Positions 16,483 through 25,553 of a stretch of DNA of 64,000 bases are shown piece after piece. The notes beneath the pieces were generated by a model. The model was not told the DNA's origin, did not search any database, and saw nothing but the letters and a program-made list of their open reading frames with translations. The stretch spans positions 1 through 64,000 of the forward strand of contig DASPIZ010000159.1 in assembly GCA_035628875.1 (NCBI GenBank), in the 5' to 3' direction. The position numbers and the translations under genes were made by a program. This DNA comes from Ohtaekwangia sp035628875 (GTDB taxonomy: Bacteria; Bacteroidota; Bacteroidia; Cytophagales; Cyclobacteriaceae). Positions within the stretch are counted from its first letter, which is position 1. Every line of letters begins with the position of its first letter.

Positions 16483-17039
16483 AATCCTGCAGTTACACCT
16501 GCGCGAATAACCCACGGGCTGTTATAGGGCGTTACTTCACCTGAATAGGGGCTTTCGTAACTAAAATTATAGAGGGCGAGCAAATAGAATCCAGCTTTGG
16601 AACCTAAAGGTTGAAAAAAGCCACCGCCAGCGAGAAAGCTATTATAGCTATCTCGAAGTTTCTTTTTATCGGTATCAATAGCGTAAACATAATTCAGGTA
16701 TTCATATTCGGCGTGAACGAATAGCGGCCCGTAGAAATTGTAGCGTCCAAATATACTGGCGCCATAATCATTCGTAGATATTTTTGGTGTTACTTCTTTG
16801 TATTTGTTATACTGATATTGAAGCTGAATACCTCCTGCCAAGCGATTGGTGAATCGGTAACCAATTAAGGGTGACACAGAAATATTATCACTGTAACTGG
16901 AGAATGACAATCCAAAACCTCCACCGGTAAAGATCCGATCTTTAAAAGAAGCTTCTTCACTCAGTTCATCTTCTCCCCACTGAGCAAAAGCCACGCTACA
17001 CGTTAAAAGCACCAGACCCGTCAGTAATAACTTTTTCAT
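16479..17039 (-). CDS. outer-membrane beta-barrel protein
   Basis: 186 residues with a signal peptide (MKKLLLTGLVLL...AFAQ, cleaved after AFA) and alternating aromatic/polar strands ending in the C-terminal strand WVIRAGVTAGF, as in small 8-stranded porin-like barrels. The open frame starts 7 codons earlier, but that would overlap the upstream gene by 17 bp; the second ATG falls 4 bases after its stop and starts a cleaner signal peptide. Probably co-transcribed with the FtsB-like gene. Function unknown. Confidence 0.82.
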   Translation of the reverse strand: MKKLLLTGLVLLTCSVAFAQWGEDELSEEASFKDRIFTGGGFGLSFSSYSDNISVSPLIGYRFTNRLAGGIQLQYQYNKYKEVTPKISTNDYGASIFGRYNFYGPLFVHAEYEYLNYVYAIDTDKKKLRDSYNSFLAGGGFFQPLGSKAGFYLLALYNFSYESPYSGEVTPYNSPWVIRAGVTAGF

Positions 17040-17043
17040 ATGC

Positions 17044-17337
17044 TTAATCGATTTCTTCAATAATGAAAATATCTTCAGTCTGCTTTTTCATAAGGTACTT
17101 CTCACGTGCGAATTTCTCAATGGATTCCTTGTCGCCAAATAATTCATCGCGATCCTTTTCCACTTCCTTAATCTTCACTTCATAGTATTCCTTCTCATTC
17201 TCCAGTGCATTAAGCTTTGAAGTTAACTGATAACGCGCAATGATGTTATTGGAATCCAGTAACAACATCCATAACAAAAATCCGGCAGCGCCTATGATAT
17301 AAAAATTACGGAAGACTTGGGGAATACGTTTATACAT
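17044..17337 (-). CDS. FtsB/DivIC family septum formation initiator
   Basis: 97 residues: a short cytoplasmic start, one transmembrane segment (about 13-30, YIIGAAGFLLWMLLLDS) and a periplasmic coiled coil (LTSKLNALENEKEYYEVKIKEVEKD, quoted in parts) ending with the family-typical EKFAREKYLMKK. Bitopic proteins of this shape join FtsL and FtsQ in the divisome. In Bacteroidota it commonly follows eno, as here (eno is 170 bp upstream with a terminator between). Confidence 0.9.
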   Translation of the reverse strand: MYKRIPQVFRNFYIIGAAGFLLWMLLLDSNNIIARYQLTSKLNALENEKEYYEVKIKEVEKDRDELFGDKESIEKFAREKYLMKKQTEDIFIIEEID

Positions 17338-17455
17338 AAAGCAGTTGAAAAAGTTATACGAATATAGCGAAAAAAAGATTAGTATAATGAAACGCTTTTT
17401 TTATGAACCAATGGAATCGCATTTCCTACTTGGGTAAATAGCCATAAAAAGGAAA

Positions 17456-17484
17456 CAAAAATGCCGGTCAAGCCGGCATTTTTC
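17456..17484 (-). terminator. eno terminator
   Basis: AAAAATGCCGG and CCGGCATTTTT form an 11-bp perfect stem with a small TCAA loop, 24 bases after the eno stop. The symmetry with A and T tracts makes it functional in both directions in principle. Confidence 0.88.
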
Positions 17485-17507
17485 ACAAAGTCACAATAAC
17501 GAAATCC

Positions 17508-18785
17508 TTAAAATTTTCTTCCCGGGAAATAAGCAACCTCACCCAGTTCCTCTTCGATTCTGATCAACTGATTGTACTTGGCCATCCGATCTGAACGGCT
17601 TGCTGATCCGGTTTTGATCTGTCCGGTATTAAGGGCTACGGCAAGATCAGCAATGGTACTGTCTTCAGTTTCACCTGAACGGTGAGACATTACACTCTTA
17701 TAAGCATTGCGTTTCGCCAGGTTAACGGCATCGATCGTTTCTGTAAGTGAACCAATCTGATTTACCTTAACGAGAATTGAATTCGCTACACCTTGATCAA
17801 TACCATCCTGCAGACGTGTTACATTCGTTACGAACAAGTCGTCGCCTACCAGTTGAACTTTAGCACCGATAGCGTCGGTCAATCCCTTCCAACCAGTCCA
17901 ATCGTCTTCTGCCATACCATCTTCAATAGAGATGATAGGGTATTTCTTAGCCCACGACGCCCAGTATTCAACCATTTCAGCAGAGCTTAATGACTTACCA
18001 CTTGACTTCTTGAATGTGTAGGCATTTGTTTTGGCATCATAAAATTCTGAGCTGGCTGCATCCATTGCAATAAAGACATCTTCACCTGGTTTGAAACCAG
18101 CTTTCTCAATGGCCTTCAATACAATTTCAATAGCCTCTTCGTTAGATTTAATGTTAGGTGCGAATCCACCTTCATCGCCTACATTCGTAGACAATCCAGC
18201 ATCATGTAATACTTTTTTCAGGGTATGAAATATTTCAGTACCCATACGAAGCGATTCAGAAAATGTATCTGCTTTCACGGGCATTACCATGAATTCCTGG
18301 AAGTCGATTGAGTTATCTGCATGAGATCCTCCATTAAGAATGTTCATCATCGGAACAGGCAATGTATTGGCGTTAACACCACCTATATAACGATACAATG
18401 GTAAGCCAGCTTCCATGGCAGCAGCTTTAGCAATTGCCAACGATGTACCGAGGATAGCATTCGCACCAAGATTTCCTTTATTCGGAGTACCATCCAGTTC
18501 GAGCATTATTTTATCGAGGAGGTTTTGATCGAACACATCAAACCCAATTATCTCTGCTGAAATTTTTGTGTTAACATTTTCAACAGCTTTCGTAACACCT
18601 TTCCCTACATATCTCTTTTTATCGCCATCACGAAGTTCAACGGCTTCGTGGGTTCCCGTAGAAGCACCGGAAGGAACTGCTGCACGACCAAAAGCGCCTG
18701 ATTCAGTTACCACATCAACTTCTACAGTTGGGTTTCCGCGGCTGTCAAGTATCTGACGTGCATGAATGCTTTCAATTAAGCTCAT
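17508..18785 (-). CDS. eno: enolase
   Basis: Glycolytic enzyme interconverting 2-phosphoglycerate and PEP. 425 residues, standard length. Motifs: DSRGNPTVEVDV (14-25), GNLGANAILGTSLA, metal and catalytic segments EFMVMPV, NVGDEGGFAPN, SIEDGMAEDDW, VGDDLFVTN, and the signature SHRSGETEDSTIADLA near the C-terminus. It follows carA by 24 bp on the same strand and may share its transcript, ending at the 17456 terminator. Confidence 0.97.
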   Translation of the reverse strand: MSLIESIHARQILDSRGNPTVEVDVVTESGAFGRAAVPSGASTGTHEAVELRDGDKKRYVGKGVTKAVENVNTKISAEIIGFDVFDQNLLDKIMLELDGTPNKGNLGANAILGTSLAIAKAAAMEAGLPLYRYIGGVNANTLPVPMMNILNGGSHADNSIDFQEFMVMPVKADTFSESLRMGTEIFHTLKKVLHDAGLSTNVGDEGGFAPNIKSNEEAIEIVLKAIEKAGFKPGEDVFIAMDAASSEFYDAKTNAYTFKKSSGKSLSSAEMVEYWASWAKKYPIISIEDGMAEDDWTGWKGLTDAIGAKVQLVGDDLFVTNVTRLQDGIDQGVANSILVKVNQIGSLTETIDAVNLAKRNAYKSVMSHRSGETEDSTIADLAVALNTGQIKTGSASRSDRMAKYNQLIRIEEELGEVAYFPGRKF

Positions 18786-18809
18786 AGTAATTTTAATTTA
18801 TGGATTTGT

Positions 18810-19934
18810 TTAAGATTTGGTTTCTGAAGCCTGGGGTGTTTTTATATCCTCCCGTATCAGTTTAATAAAATCATCAAAAAGATATCTTGAGTCATGAGGA
18901 CCCGGTGAAGCTTCTGGGTGATACTGAACGGAAAATGCCTTCTTGTCTTTCCTGCGAATTCCCATGATGGTGTTATCATTCAAATGCAAGTGTGTAACTT
19001 CAACATCTGGGTTTTTATCAATGTCTTTTTCACTTACGGCGAAACCGTGATTTTGGGAAGTCATTTCTCCCTTCCCTGTAAAAAGATTTTTAACAGGATG
19101 GTTCAACCCACGGTGTCCATGGTGCATCTTATACGTTGACACACCTGACGCACGGGCGAGGATTTGATGACCAAGACAAATGCCAAAAAGAGGTTTGCTT
19201 GAATCCAATGCTTTCTTTACTGTCGTCACCGCATAATCCATAGCAGCAGGATCGCCAGGGCCGTTTGAAATAAAGTAGCCATCCGGTTTCCATGCAGCCA
19301 TCTCATCGTAGGATGTTTTTGCAGGAAACACCTTACAGTAGCATCCCCTCGCGGCAAGATTCTCAACAATACTCCGCTTCATACCAAGGTCAAGTATGGC
19401 AACCTTGAATGGTGCATCCGGATCTCCAACATAATATGGTTCTTTGGTTGTAACCACGGATGAAAGTTCGAGTCCATCCATCGATGGCACTTTCTTAATC
19501 GCCATGAGCAGTTCATCAGGATTTAGTTCAGAGGAAATGATGGCATTCATTGCACCCTTATTCCGGATGTAACGCACCAACATGCGGGTATCGACATCTG
19601 TGATGCCCACAACGCCCTTCTTCTCTAGGTATTGCTGGAGGCTTTCCTGTGCGGACTTTCGGCTGAATTCTTTAGCAAAATCATTAACTACAAGGCCAGC
19701 TATTTTAGGGGCACTGGACTCCTGTTCATCATCGAGCGCACCATAATTACCGATATGGGGTGTCGTGTTTACAATGATTTGTCCATAGTAAGATGGGTCA
19801 GTGTAAATTTCCTGATACCCTGTCATACCGGTATTGAAGCAAATCTCGCCTCCGGAGGTTCCAATTTTACCAATGGCCTTTCCTTCGATTAGCAGGCCGT
19901 CTTCAAGAAGTAAATACGCTTTTTTCTGTTGCAT
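18810..19934 (-). CDS. carA: carbamoyl-phosphate synthase small subunit
   Basis: Glutaminase subunit that supplies ammonia to CarB for carbamoyl phosphate (arginine and pyrimidine synthesis). 374 residues: N-terminal CPSase domain (TGMTGYQEIYTDPSY) and a class I glutamine amidotransferase with nucleophile Cys in FGICLGHQ and the His-Glu pair in QYHPEASPGP. carB is not in this window. A TATTTTTG box on the minus strand ends only about 9 bases before the ATG, suggesting a very short leader. The alpha-operon terminator separates it from rplQ. Confidence 0.96.
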   Translation of the reverse strand: MQQKKAYLLLEDGLLIEGKAIGKIGTSGGEICFNTGMTGYQEIYTDPSYYGQIIVNTTPHIGNYGALDDEQESSAPKIAGLVVNDFAKEFSRKSAQESLQQYLEKKGVVGITDVDTRMLVRYIRNKGAMNAIISSELNPDELLMAIKKVPSMDGLELSSVVTTKEPYYVGDPDAPFKVAILDLGMKRSIVENLAARGCYCKVFPAKTSYDEMAAWKPDGYFISNGPGDPAAMDYAVTTVKKALDSSKPLFGICLGHQILARASGVSTYKMHHGHRGLNHPVKNLFTGKGEMTSQNHGFAVSEKDIDKNPDVEVTHLHLNDNTIMGIRRKDKKAFSVQYHPEASPGPHDSRYLFDDFIKLIREDIKTPQASETKS

Positions 19935-20007
19935 AAGTGGTCACAAAAATACGTTAGGTTTTTCAGGATTATAAAGGATAGAACAGTCAATTTGGTAACG
20001 TTTGAAC

Positions 20008-20043
20008 AAAAAAAAGGGATCAAACTTAGTTTAATCCCTTTTT
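20008..20043 (-). terminator. terminator of the S10-spc-alpha run (after rplQ)
   Basis: AAAAAGGGAT pairs with ATCCCTTTTT around a 13-base loop (CAAACTTAGTTTA on the plus strand), 24 bases after the rplQ stop. On the minus strand it ends in eight T. Confidence 0.88.
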
Positions 20044-20066
20044 CACAATATTTATAGATTGAAACA

Positions 20067-20606
20067 CTATTCTTTCTCTTTTTTAGAGGATTTCTTAGGT
20101 TTTTTCTCTGCCTTAGGCTCTGCAGATGCGTCTGGTGTTGCTGCTTCTTCCGCCGCTGCCTCCTGAGTACCGTCCGCTTTTTTGCCACCTCTCCGGCTGC
20201 GGCGTGTCTTAGCTTGTTTTACAGCGCCGTCCTTCGTGTAAAGCGTATTGAAATCTACCAACTCTATCAAGCACATTTCTGCGTTATCACCAACACGGGT
20301 ATCACCCATTTTAATGATACGGGTATAACCACCCGGACGATCAGAAATTTTTCCAGCTACTTCACCAAACAATGTTTTTACTGATTCTTTATTTTGAAGA
20401 TAAGAGAATACAGTTCTTCTTGAATGGGTTGTGTCGTCTTTTGCTTTTGTGATCAACGGCTCAACATATTTACGCAAAGCTTTCGCTTTCGCTACTGTCG
20501 TCGTAATCCTTTTATTTAAGATCAGGGAAGAAGCCATATTTGAAAGCAATGCACTTCTGTGCGATGCCATTCTTCCCAAATGATTAATTTTCTTACCGTG
20601 TCTCAT
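20067..20606 (-). CDS. rplQ: 50S ribosomal protein bL17
   Basis: Component of the large subunit near the exit tunnel. 179 residues; the conserved core (MRHGKKINHLGRMASHR..., to about residue 120) is followed by a roughly 50-residue Ala/Glu/Lys-rich tail (EAAAEEAATPDAS...KKSSKKEKE), longer than the 127-residue E. coli protein. Such tails are common in Bacteroidota. Last gene of the alpha part; 6 bp after rpoA. Confidence 0.97.
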   Translation of the reverse strand: MRHGKKINHLGRMASHRSALLSNMASSLILNKRITTTVAKAKALRKYVEPLITKAKDDTTHSRRTVFSYLQNKESVKTLFGEVAGKISDRPGGYTRIIKMGDTRVGDNAEMCLIELVDFNTLYTKDGAVKQAKTRRSRRGGKKADGTQEAAAEEAATPDASAEPKAEKKPKKSSKKEKE

Positions 20607-20612
20607 GATTTC

Positions 20613-21602
20613 TTAATCTTCCTCAAGTTTATACTTACCAAGATCCATTCCGAATGTCAGATTCTTTTCGGCTACCAATTGTTCCAGTTCAGCAAGTGAC
20701 TTTTTACCGAAATTTCTGAATTTCATCATATCAGATATTTCCAGTTGAACAAGATCGCCTAATGTTTTTACATCAGCTGCCTTGAGACAGTTATATGCAC
20801 GAACAGAGAGATCGAGATCATGAAGCGGAGTTTTTAACAGCTTGCGCATGTGTAACATCTCTTCATCTACCTGTTCAACCTCTGCATCCTTACCCGTCTC
20901 CAGTTCCATTGACTTATCGGAGAACAGGGCAAAGTGCTTAATCAGAATATAAGCAGCGCCTTCCAGTGCCTTTTCAGGATGTATTGATCCGTCCGTTTCA
21001 ATATCGACAACTAATTTTTCGTAGTCAGTTTTTTGCTCAACACGGGTATTTTCCACGCTGTATTTCACATTTTTAATAGGTGTGAAAATCGCATCAATCG
21101 GAATAAATCCAAAGACCTGTTCCGTCGGTTTATTTTCTTCAGCGGGAAGATATCCTCTGCCTTTTTCGATGCTCAACTCAATTTCAAACTGAGCAGCCTC
21201 ATCGAGATTGCAGATAACATGTTCCGGATTAAGAATTTCAAAAGCCGATGTAAACTTGGCTATATCACCTGCTTTGAACTGCTTTTGTTTCTTAATGCTT
21301 ACCGTAATTTTATTATCGAAATTATCAGCTACTTTTCTAAACCGAACCATCTTCAAATTGAGGATGATCTCAGCTACGTCTTCTACAACACCTTCGATTG
21401 TTGAGAACTCGTGAAGCACGCCCGGAATTTTCAGTCCTGTAATGGCATATCCTTCGAGAGAGGATAACAGAATTCTTCTCAGCGCATTGCCGATTGTAAC
21501 GCCGTATCCTTTTTCCAGAGGTTTGAATGTGAAAAGACCATGAAAATCATCGGACTTCTCCATCACAACCTTCTCTGGCATTTGAAATGCTAATATTGAC
21601 AT
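20613..21602 (-). CDS. rpoA: RNA polymerase alpha subunit
   Basis: 329 residues. The N-terminal domain drives assembly (PLEKGYGVTIGNALRRILL, about 29-47), and the C-terminal domain carries the DNA/activator-binding helices (LSVRAYNCLKAADVKTLGDL and NFGKKSLAELEQ). Normal length. Between rpsD and rplQ, the standard alpha-operon position. Confidence 0.98.
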   Translation of the reverse strand: MSILAFQMPEKVVMEKSDDFHGLFTFKPLEKGYGVTIGNALRRILLSSLEGYAITGLKIPGVLHEFSTIEGVVEDVAEIILNLKMVRFRKVADNFDNKITVSIKKQKQFKAGDIAKFTSAFEILNPEHVICNLDEAAQFEIELSIEKGRGYLPAEENKPTEQVFGFIPIDAIFTPIKNVKYSVENTRVEQKTDYEKLVVDIETDGSIHPEKALEGAAYILIKHFALFSDKSMELETGKDAEVEQVDEEMLHMRKLLKTPLHDLDLSVRAYNCLKAADVKTLGDLVQLEISDMMKFRNFGKKSLAELEQLVAEKNLTFGMDLGKYKLEED

Positions 21603-21624
21603 AGTATGTAGATTAACGTTAAAA

Positions 21625-22230
21625 TTACTTGGAGTACAATTCTACGATCAACTGTTCGTTGATGTTTTCAGGGATATCTTCGCGTGGCGGCAGATTGATA
21701 ATTTTACCTACCATCTCGGCGCTATCCCACTCTAACCAATTGTACTTTTTAGCGCCTTGTATTGAAAGACTCTCAGTGATCACTTCCAATGACTTCGAAC
21801 GCTCACGAACGCCTACCAGGTCACCAGGTCTTAACGAGTATGAAGCAATATTCACTACTTCACCATTCACCAAAATATGCTTATGAAGAACGAGCTGACG
21901 CGCTGCTCGGCGTGTTGGCGCTATACCAAGACGATACACTGTATTATCAAGACGTGACTCCAGTAACTGAAGCAATGTTTCACCAGTAATCCCCTTCTTA
22001 CGTGAAGCCTCATTGAACAACTTCGAAAATTGTCTTTCTAGCAAACCGTAAATGTATTTGGCCTTCTGTTTTTCTGAAAGCTGTGTCGCATATTCAGATT
22101 GCTTGCGCTTCTTTCCACGTCCATGCATACCCGGCGCATAGTTCTTCTTCTGAAGAGCCTTGTTATCACCTAAGATAGGCTCATTATATCTTCTTGAAAT
22201 TCTGGCTTTAGGACCTGTATATCTTGCCAT
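21625..22230 (-). CDS. rpsD: 30S ribosomal protein uS4
   Basis: Primary 16S rRNA-binding protein, 201 residues. The start MARYTGPKARISRRYNEPI and the S4 RNA-binding domain (LESRLDNTVYRLGIAPTRR..., about 91-150) are clear. In E. coli this protein is the translational repressor of the alpha operon; whether it does so here cannot be seen. 22 bp upstream of rpoA, 65 bp after rpsK. Confidence 0.97.
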   Translation of the reverse strand: MARYTGPKARISRRYNEPILGDNKALQKKNYAPGMHGRGKKRKQSEYATQLSEKQKAKYIYGLLERQFSKLFNEASRKKGITGETLLQLLESRLDNTVYRLGIAPTRRAARQLVLHKHILVNGEVVNIASYSLRPGDLVGVRERSKSLEVITESLSIQGAKKYNWLEWDSAEMVGKIINLPPREDIPENINEQLIVELYSK

Positions 22231-22295
22231 TTCTATTGTTGATTTTGAATCTTAGACCTGAATTTCAGCTTCCTGAAATTCGAAATCATAAATTA

Positions 22296-22694
22296 TTACA
22301 CTCTTCTCTTTTTAGGAGGTCTGCAACCATTGTGAGGTAACGGCGTTACGTCGCGGATGGTAGTGATCTCAATACCGGAGTTTTGAATAGTACGGATAGC
22401 CGATTCACGACCAGCTCCCGGGCCTTTTACAAAAACCTCAGCTTTTCTTAAACCGAGATCAAAGGCTTTCGTTGCACACTCCTGAGCCGCCGTTTGTGCA
22501 GCATAAGGCGTATTCTTCTTAGATCCCTTGAATCCCATCTTACCAGCCGACGCCCATGAAATCACTTGCCCGGTGGTGTTGGTTATGGAAATAATGATAT
22601 TATTAAAAGTAGCCTTGATATGAACCTGTCCCACAGCTTCAACATGCACTACTCTCTTTTTTGCTTTATCTTTTCTTTTTTCAGCGGTTGCCAT
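22296..22694 (-). CDS. rpsK: 30S ribosomal protein uS11
   Basis: Platform protein of the small subunit, 132 residues. The family motifs GPGAGRESAIRTI and the highly conserved C-terminal TPLPHNGCRPPKKRRV are present. The N-terminus has a short Lys-rich extension (ATAEKRKDKAKKR). It lies 18 bp after rpsM. Confidence 0.97.
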   Translation of the reverse strand: MATAEKRKDKAKKRVVHVEAVGQVHIKATFNNIIISITNTTGQVISWASAGKMGFKGSKKNTPYAAQTAAQECATKAFDLGLRKAEVFVKGPGAGRESAIRTIQNSGIEITTIRDVTPLPHNGCRPPKKRRV

Positions 22695-22712
22695 TATTAA
22701 ACACTTTATGGA

Positions 22713-23093
22713 TTAACCTTTAGTTGCTTTCTTCTTATTCGCCACAGTCTTGCGCTTACCCTTACGCGTACGGGCATTATTCTTTGTGGTTTGTCCGCGT
22801 ACCGGTAGCCCCTTGCGATGGCGCAGCCCCCTGTAACATCCAATATCCATAAGACGCTTGATGCTCAGCTGAATCTCAGACTTAAGTACGCCTTCGATTC
22901 TGAATTTCTCAGCAATGATTGCGCGAACGGCATTTGACTCTTCGTCATTCCATTCTTTAACTTTTTTATCCCAGCTAATACCTGCTTCACCAAGAATGTT
23001 TTGGGCTGACCTGCGGCCAATACCAAAAATGTAAGTAAGGCTAATCTCGCCTCTCTTGTTATCTGGAATATCTACACCTGCTATACGTGCCAT
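22713..23093 (-). CDS. rpsM: 30S ribosomal protein uS13
   Basis: Head protein contacting the P-site tRNA and the large subunit. 126 residues beginning ARIAGVDIPDNKR, with the helix-two-turn-helix region and the basic RGLRHRKGLPVRGQ near residue 91-104. The tail RKGKRKTVANKKKATKG is Lys-rich. Directly follows rpmJ by 3 bp. Confidence 0.97.
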   Translation of the reverse strand: MARIAGVDIPDNKRGEISLTYIFGIGRRSAQNILGEAGISWDKKVKEWNDEESNAVRAIIAEKFRIEGVLKSEIQLSIKRLMDIGCYRGLRHRKGLPVRGQTTKNNARTRKGKRKTVANKKKATKG

Positions 23094-23096
23094 AGT

Positions 23097-23213
23097 CTAA
23101 CCTTGTCTTTGTTTATACCTTGGATTCTTTTTATTAATCACATATAGTTTGCCCTTGCGTCTGATGATCTTACAGTCAGCGCTACGCTTCTTTATGGATG
23201 CTTTAACTTTCAT
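23097..23213 (-). CDS. rpmJ: 50S ribosomal protein bL36, zinc-free type
   Basis: A 38-residue protein, MKVKASIKKRSADCK...NPRYKQRQG, in the usual place between infA and rpsM. The zinc ribbon of bL36 normally has three Cys and one His; here only Cys14 remains (position 11 is Ser, and the later Cys and His are Asn/Lys and Tyr). It is therefore a C-minus form that does not bind zinc by the usual site. uS14 in this window is also the zinc-free type. Confidence 0.95.
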   Translation of the reverse strand: MKVKASIKKRSADCKIIRRKGKLYVINKKNPRYKQRQG

Positions 23214-23226
23214 GTCTTTATATAAT

Positions 23227-23445
23227 CTACTTGTATCTGAATACAATCCTACCTTTGGTCAAATCGTATGGTGACATCTCCAGCCTAACTCTGTCACCAG
23301 GTAAAATACGAATGTAGTGCATACGCATCTTACCAGAAATATGGGCTAACACTTCGTGCCCATTTTCGAGTTGTACCCGAAACATTGCGTTTGACAATGC
23401 TTCGCTTATTGTACCGTCTTGTTCAATTGACTTCTGTTTCGCCAC
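23227..23445 (-). CDS. infA: translation initiation factor IF-1
   Basis: 72-residue OB-fold protein that binds the 30S A site. The sequence AKQKSIEQDGTI...FRVQLENGHEVLAHISGKMR...DLTKGRIVFRYK is full length. The start is GTG at 23443-23445, and the gene overlaps the end of map by 40 bp in another frame, so infA initiation occurs within the map coding region. Sequence homology leaves little doubt about this start. Confidence 0.96.
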   Translation of the reverse strand: MAKQKSIEQDGTISEALSNAMFRVQLENGHEVLAHISGKMRMHYIRILPGDRVRLEMSPYDLTKGRIVFRYK

Positions 23446-24218
23446 TTATACGAATAATTTTCTTCTATGTATTTGTGCGTTGTCAATATCTCCGTTCTAT
23501 CAGCATGCACAGCCACTGTATGTTCAAAATGTGCAGAGGGCTTTTTATCCGATGTACGGATCGTCCAACCATCCCGTTCCTGCACTACATTTTTCGTTCC
23601 CTGGTTAATCATGGGTTCAATCGCGAACACCATACCAGCTACAATCTTAACGCCTTTTCCTCGCTTTCCGTAGTTTGGAACCTCAGGATCTTCATGAAGT
23701 TTTTTACCAACTCCATGACCTACCAGTTCCCTCACCACGCCATATCCGAACCCCTCTACATAATGTTGAATGGCAAAAGCCACATCCCCAATTCTGTTCC
23801 CAGCTTTAGCCTGTTCGATTCCGCGGTAAAGAGAATCGTAGGTTCTTTCCAGCAAAAGTAGCGTTTCTGACTTAACACCCTCTAAAGGGTAGGTGTAAGC
23901 CGAATCACTGTGATAACCTTTGTAATAAACTCCGCAATCAACAGAGATAACATCGGTTTCTTTTAGCTCTTGATTTCCGGGGAAACCATGGACTACTACT
24001 TCATTAACAGAGATACACAGCGATGCCGGAAATCCATTATAATTTTTAAACGATGGCGATCCGCCTTGATCGCGAATGTACTCTTCGGCTATTTTATCCA
24101 GCAGCGCGGTTTTTACACCGGGCTTAACCAGTTTCGCTACCTCTCCATGTGCCTTTCCTAAAATTTGGGCACCCTCCCGGATGATAGCCAGCTCCTCTTC
24201 CGTTTTCAACTGGACCAT
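23406..24218 (-). CDS. map: methionine aminopeptidase type I
   Basis: Removes the initiator methionine from new proteins. 270 residues with the pita-bread metal ligands: D in VISVDCGVYYKGYHSDSAYTY (two Asp), H in ELVGHGVGKKLHEDPEVPNYG, E in FAIEPMINQ and E near the C-terminus in FEHTVAV. The last some 20 residues (EENYSYKWRNRSQLNKTVQ) run past the usual end and are encoded over the start of infA. It follows secY by 9 bp. Confidence 0.97.
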   Translation of the reverse strand: MVQLKTEEELAIIREGAQILGKAHGEVAKLVKPGVKTALLDKIAEEYIRDQGGSPSFKNYNGFPASLCISVNEVVVHGFPGNQELKETDVISVDCGVYYKGYHSDSAYTYPLEGVKSETLLLLERTYDSLYRGIEQAKAGNRIGDVAFAIQHYVEGFGYGVVRELVGHGVGKKLHEDPEVPNYGKRGKGVKIVAGMVFAIEPMINQGTKNVVQERDGWTIRTSDKKPSAHFEHTVAVHADRTEILTTHKYIEENYSYKWRNRSQLNKTVQ

Positions 24219-24227
24219 TCAGCTATT

Positions 24228-25553
24228 TTAAGCCGCAGCAATTTGAGAACGTCCCTTCACTCTTCCCGACTTCATCATCCCTTCATAATGTCTCATTAAA
24301 AGGTAACTTTCGATTTGCTGAAGTGTATCCAGTACAACACCTACAAGAATCAAAAGCGAAGTCCCTCCATAAAACTGCGCAAAATTCTGACCTACACCTG
24401 CCTGTACGGCAAATGCCGGAAGAATAGCAACCACCGCCAGGAATATTGCCCCCGGGAATGTGATCCGTGATAAAATTGTATCAATGAATTCTGCAGTTGC
24501 TTTTCCGGGTTTCACACCGGGCACAAAACCACCATTTCTCTTCAGGTTGTCTGCAATGTCATTAGAGTTAATAGTAATCGCTGTATAAAAGAATGTAAAT
24601 ATCAAAATCATGATCGCAAACAAAGTGCTGTATTGCCATGAATAGGGATCTGAAAACGTAGATCCAATATATGCTCCTATCTCACTATCGCTCCACAATC
24701 CAGCCAGCAAAGCTGGTAAAAACATCAGCGCTTGTGCAAAGATGATCGGCATTACACCAGCCGAGTTAAGCTTTAACGGAATAAAATCACGTTTGCCTCC
24801 GTACAACTTATTTCCCACCATCTGTTTGGCATATTGGATCGGAATTCTGCGCACAGCCTGTGTTAAAGCAATCACAGCAACAACAATTGCGAAAAGCACA
24901 AAGAATTCAACGATCAGGAAGATCGCCTTTCCTGGGAATTTGCTTTCAAACTCCGCCCCTAGCGAAATCGGCAACCTGGCTATGATACCAATCATAATCA
25001 ACATAGAAATACCGTTTCCTATTCCTTTGTCTGTTATTCTTTCACCAAGCCACATACAGAACATTGTTCCGGAAATGATCAATGCCATTGAAGACACATA
25101 CCAGAACGTTCCAGGAGTAAGTATCCATTCCGTGTTGATTGTTCCTTTAAGATAGCTATACCCCTGAAACAGGGTAATAACGATCGTTAAAACACGGGTA
25201 AACTGGTTTAATCTTTTTCTGCCAGAATCGCCTTCTTTTTGTAGCTTCTGAAAATACGGAACTGCGAAAGACAATAGCTGTACGATGATGGAGGCCGATA
25301 TATACGGCATGATGCCCAATGCGAAAATAGATGCATTATTAAATGCTCCACCTGAGAACGTATTTATAAACCCGAGAATACCACTTTGATTACGTTCCGG
25401 ATCCAAAAAGTCTGGATGCGTAGCGTCAATACCTGGTAATACAATAAAAGAACCGAGTCGGAAAATCATCAAGTACCCAATGGTATTGAGAATCCTGATC
25501 CTCAGGTCTTCAATTGAAAAGATATTCTTTATGGTTTGAAAAAAACGCTTCAT
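24228..25553 (-). CDS. secY: preprotein translocase subunit SecY
   Basis: Channel of the Sec translocon in the inner membrane, partner of SecE (62109-62300). 441 residues with about ten transmembrane segments; the start IKNIFSIEDLRIRILNTIGYLMIFRLGSF, the plug-side VLPGID, and cytosolic loops (QFTRVLTIVITLFQGYS, RIPIQYAKQMVG) are typical. Its start codon overlaps the rplO stop by one base, showing tight coupling in the spc operon. Confidence 0.97.
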   Translation of the reverse strand: MKRFFQTIKNIFSIEDLRIRILNTIGYLMIFRLGSFIVLPGIDATHPDFLDPERNQSGILGFINTFSGGAFNNASIFALGIMPYISASIIVQLLSFAVPYFQKLQKEGDSGRKRLNQFTRVLTIVITLFQGYSYLKGTINTEWILTPGTFWYVSSMALIISGTMFCMWLGERITDKGIGNGISMLIMIGIIARLPISLGAEFESKFPGKAIFLIVEFFVLFAIVVAVIALTQAVRRIPIQYAKQMVGNKLYGGKRDFIPLKLNSAGVMPIIFAQALMFLPALLAGLWSDSEIGAYIGSTFSDPYSWQYSTLFAIMILIFTFFYTAITINSNDIADNLKRNGGFVPGVKPGKATAEFIDTILSRITFPGAIFLAVVAILPAFAVQAGVGQNFAQFYGGTSLLILVGVVLDTLQQIESYLLMRHYEGMMKSGRVKGRSQIAAA

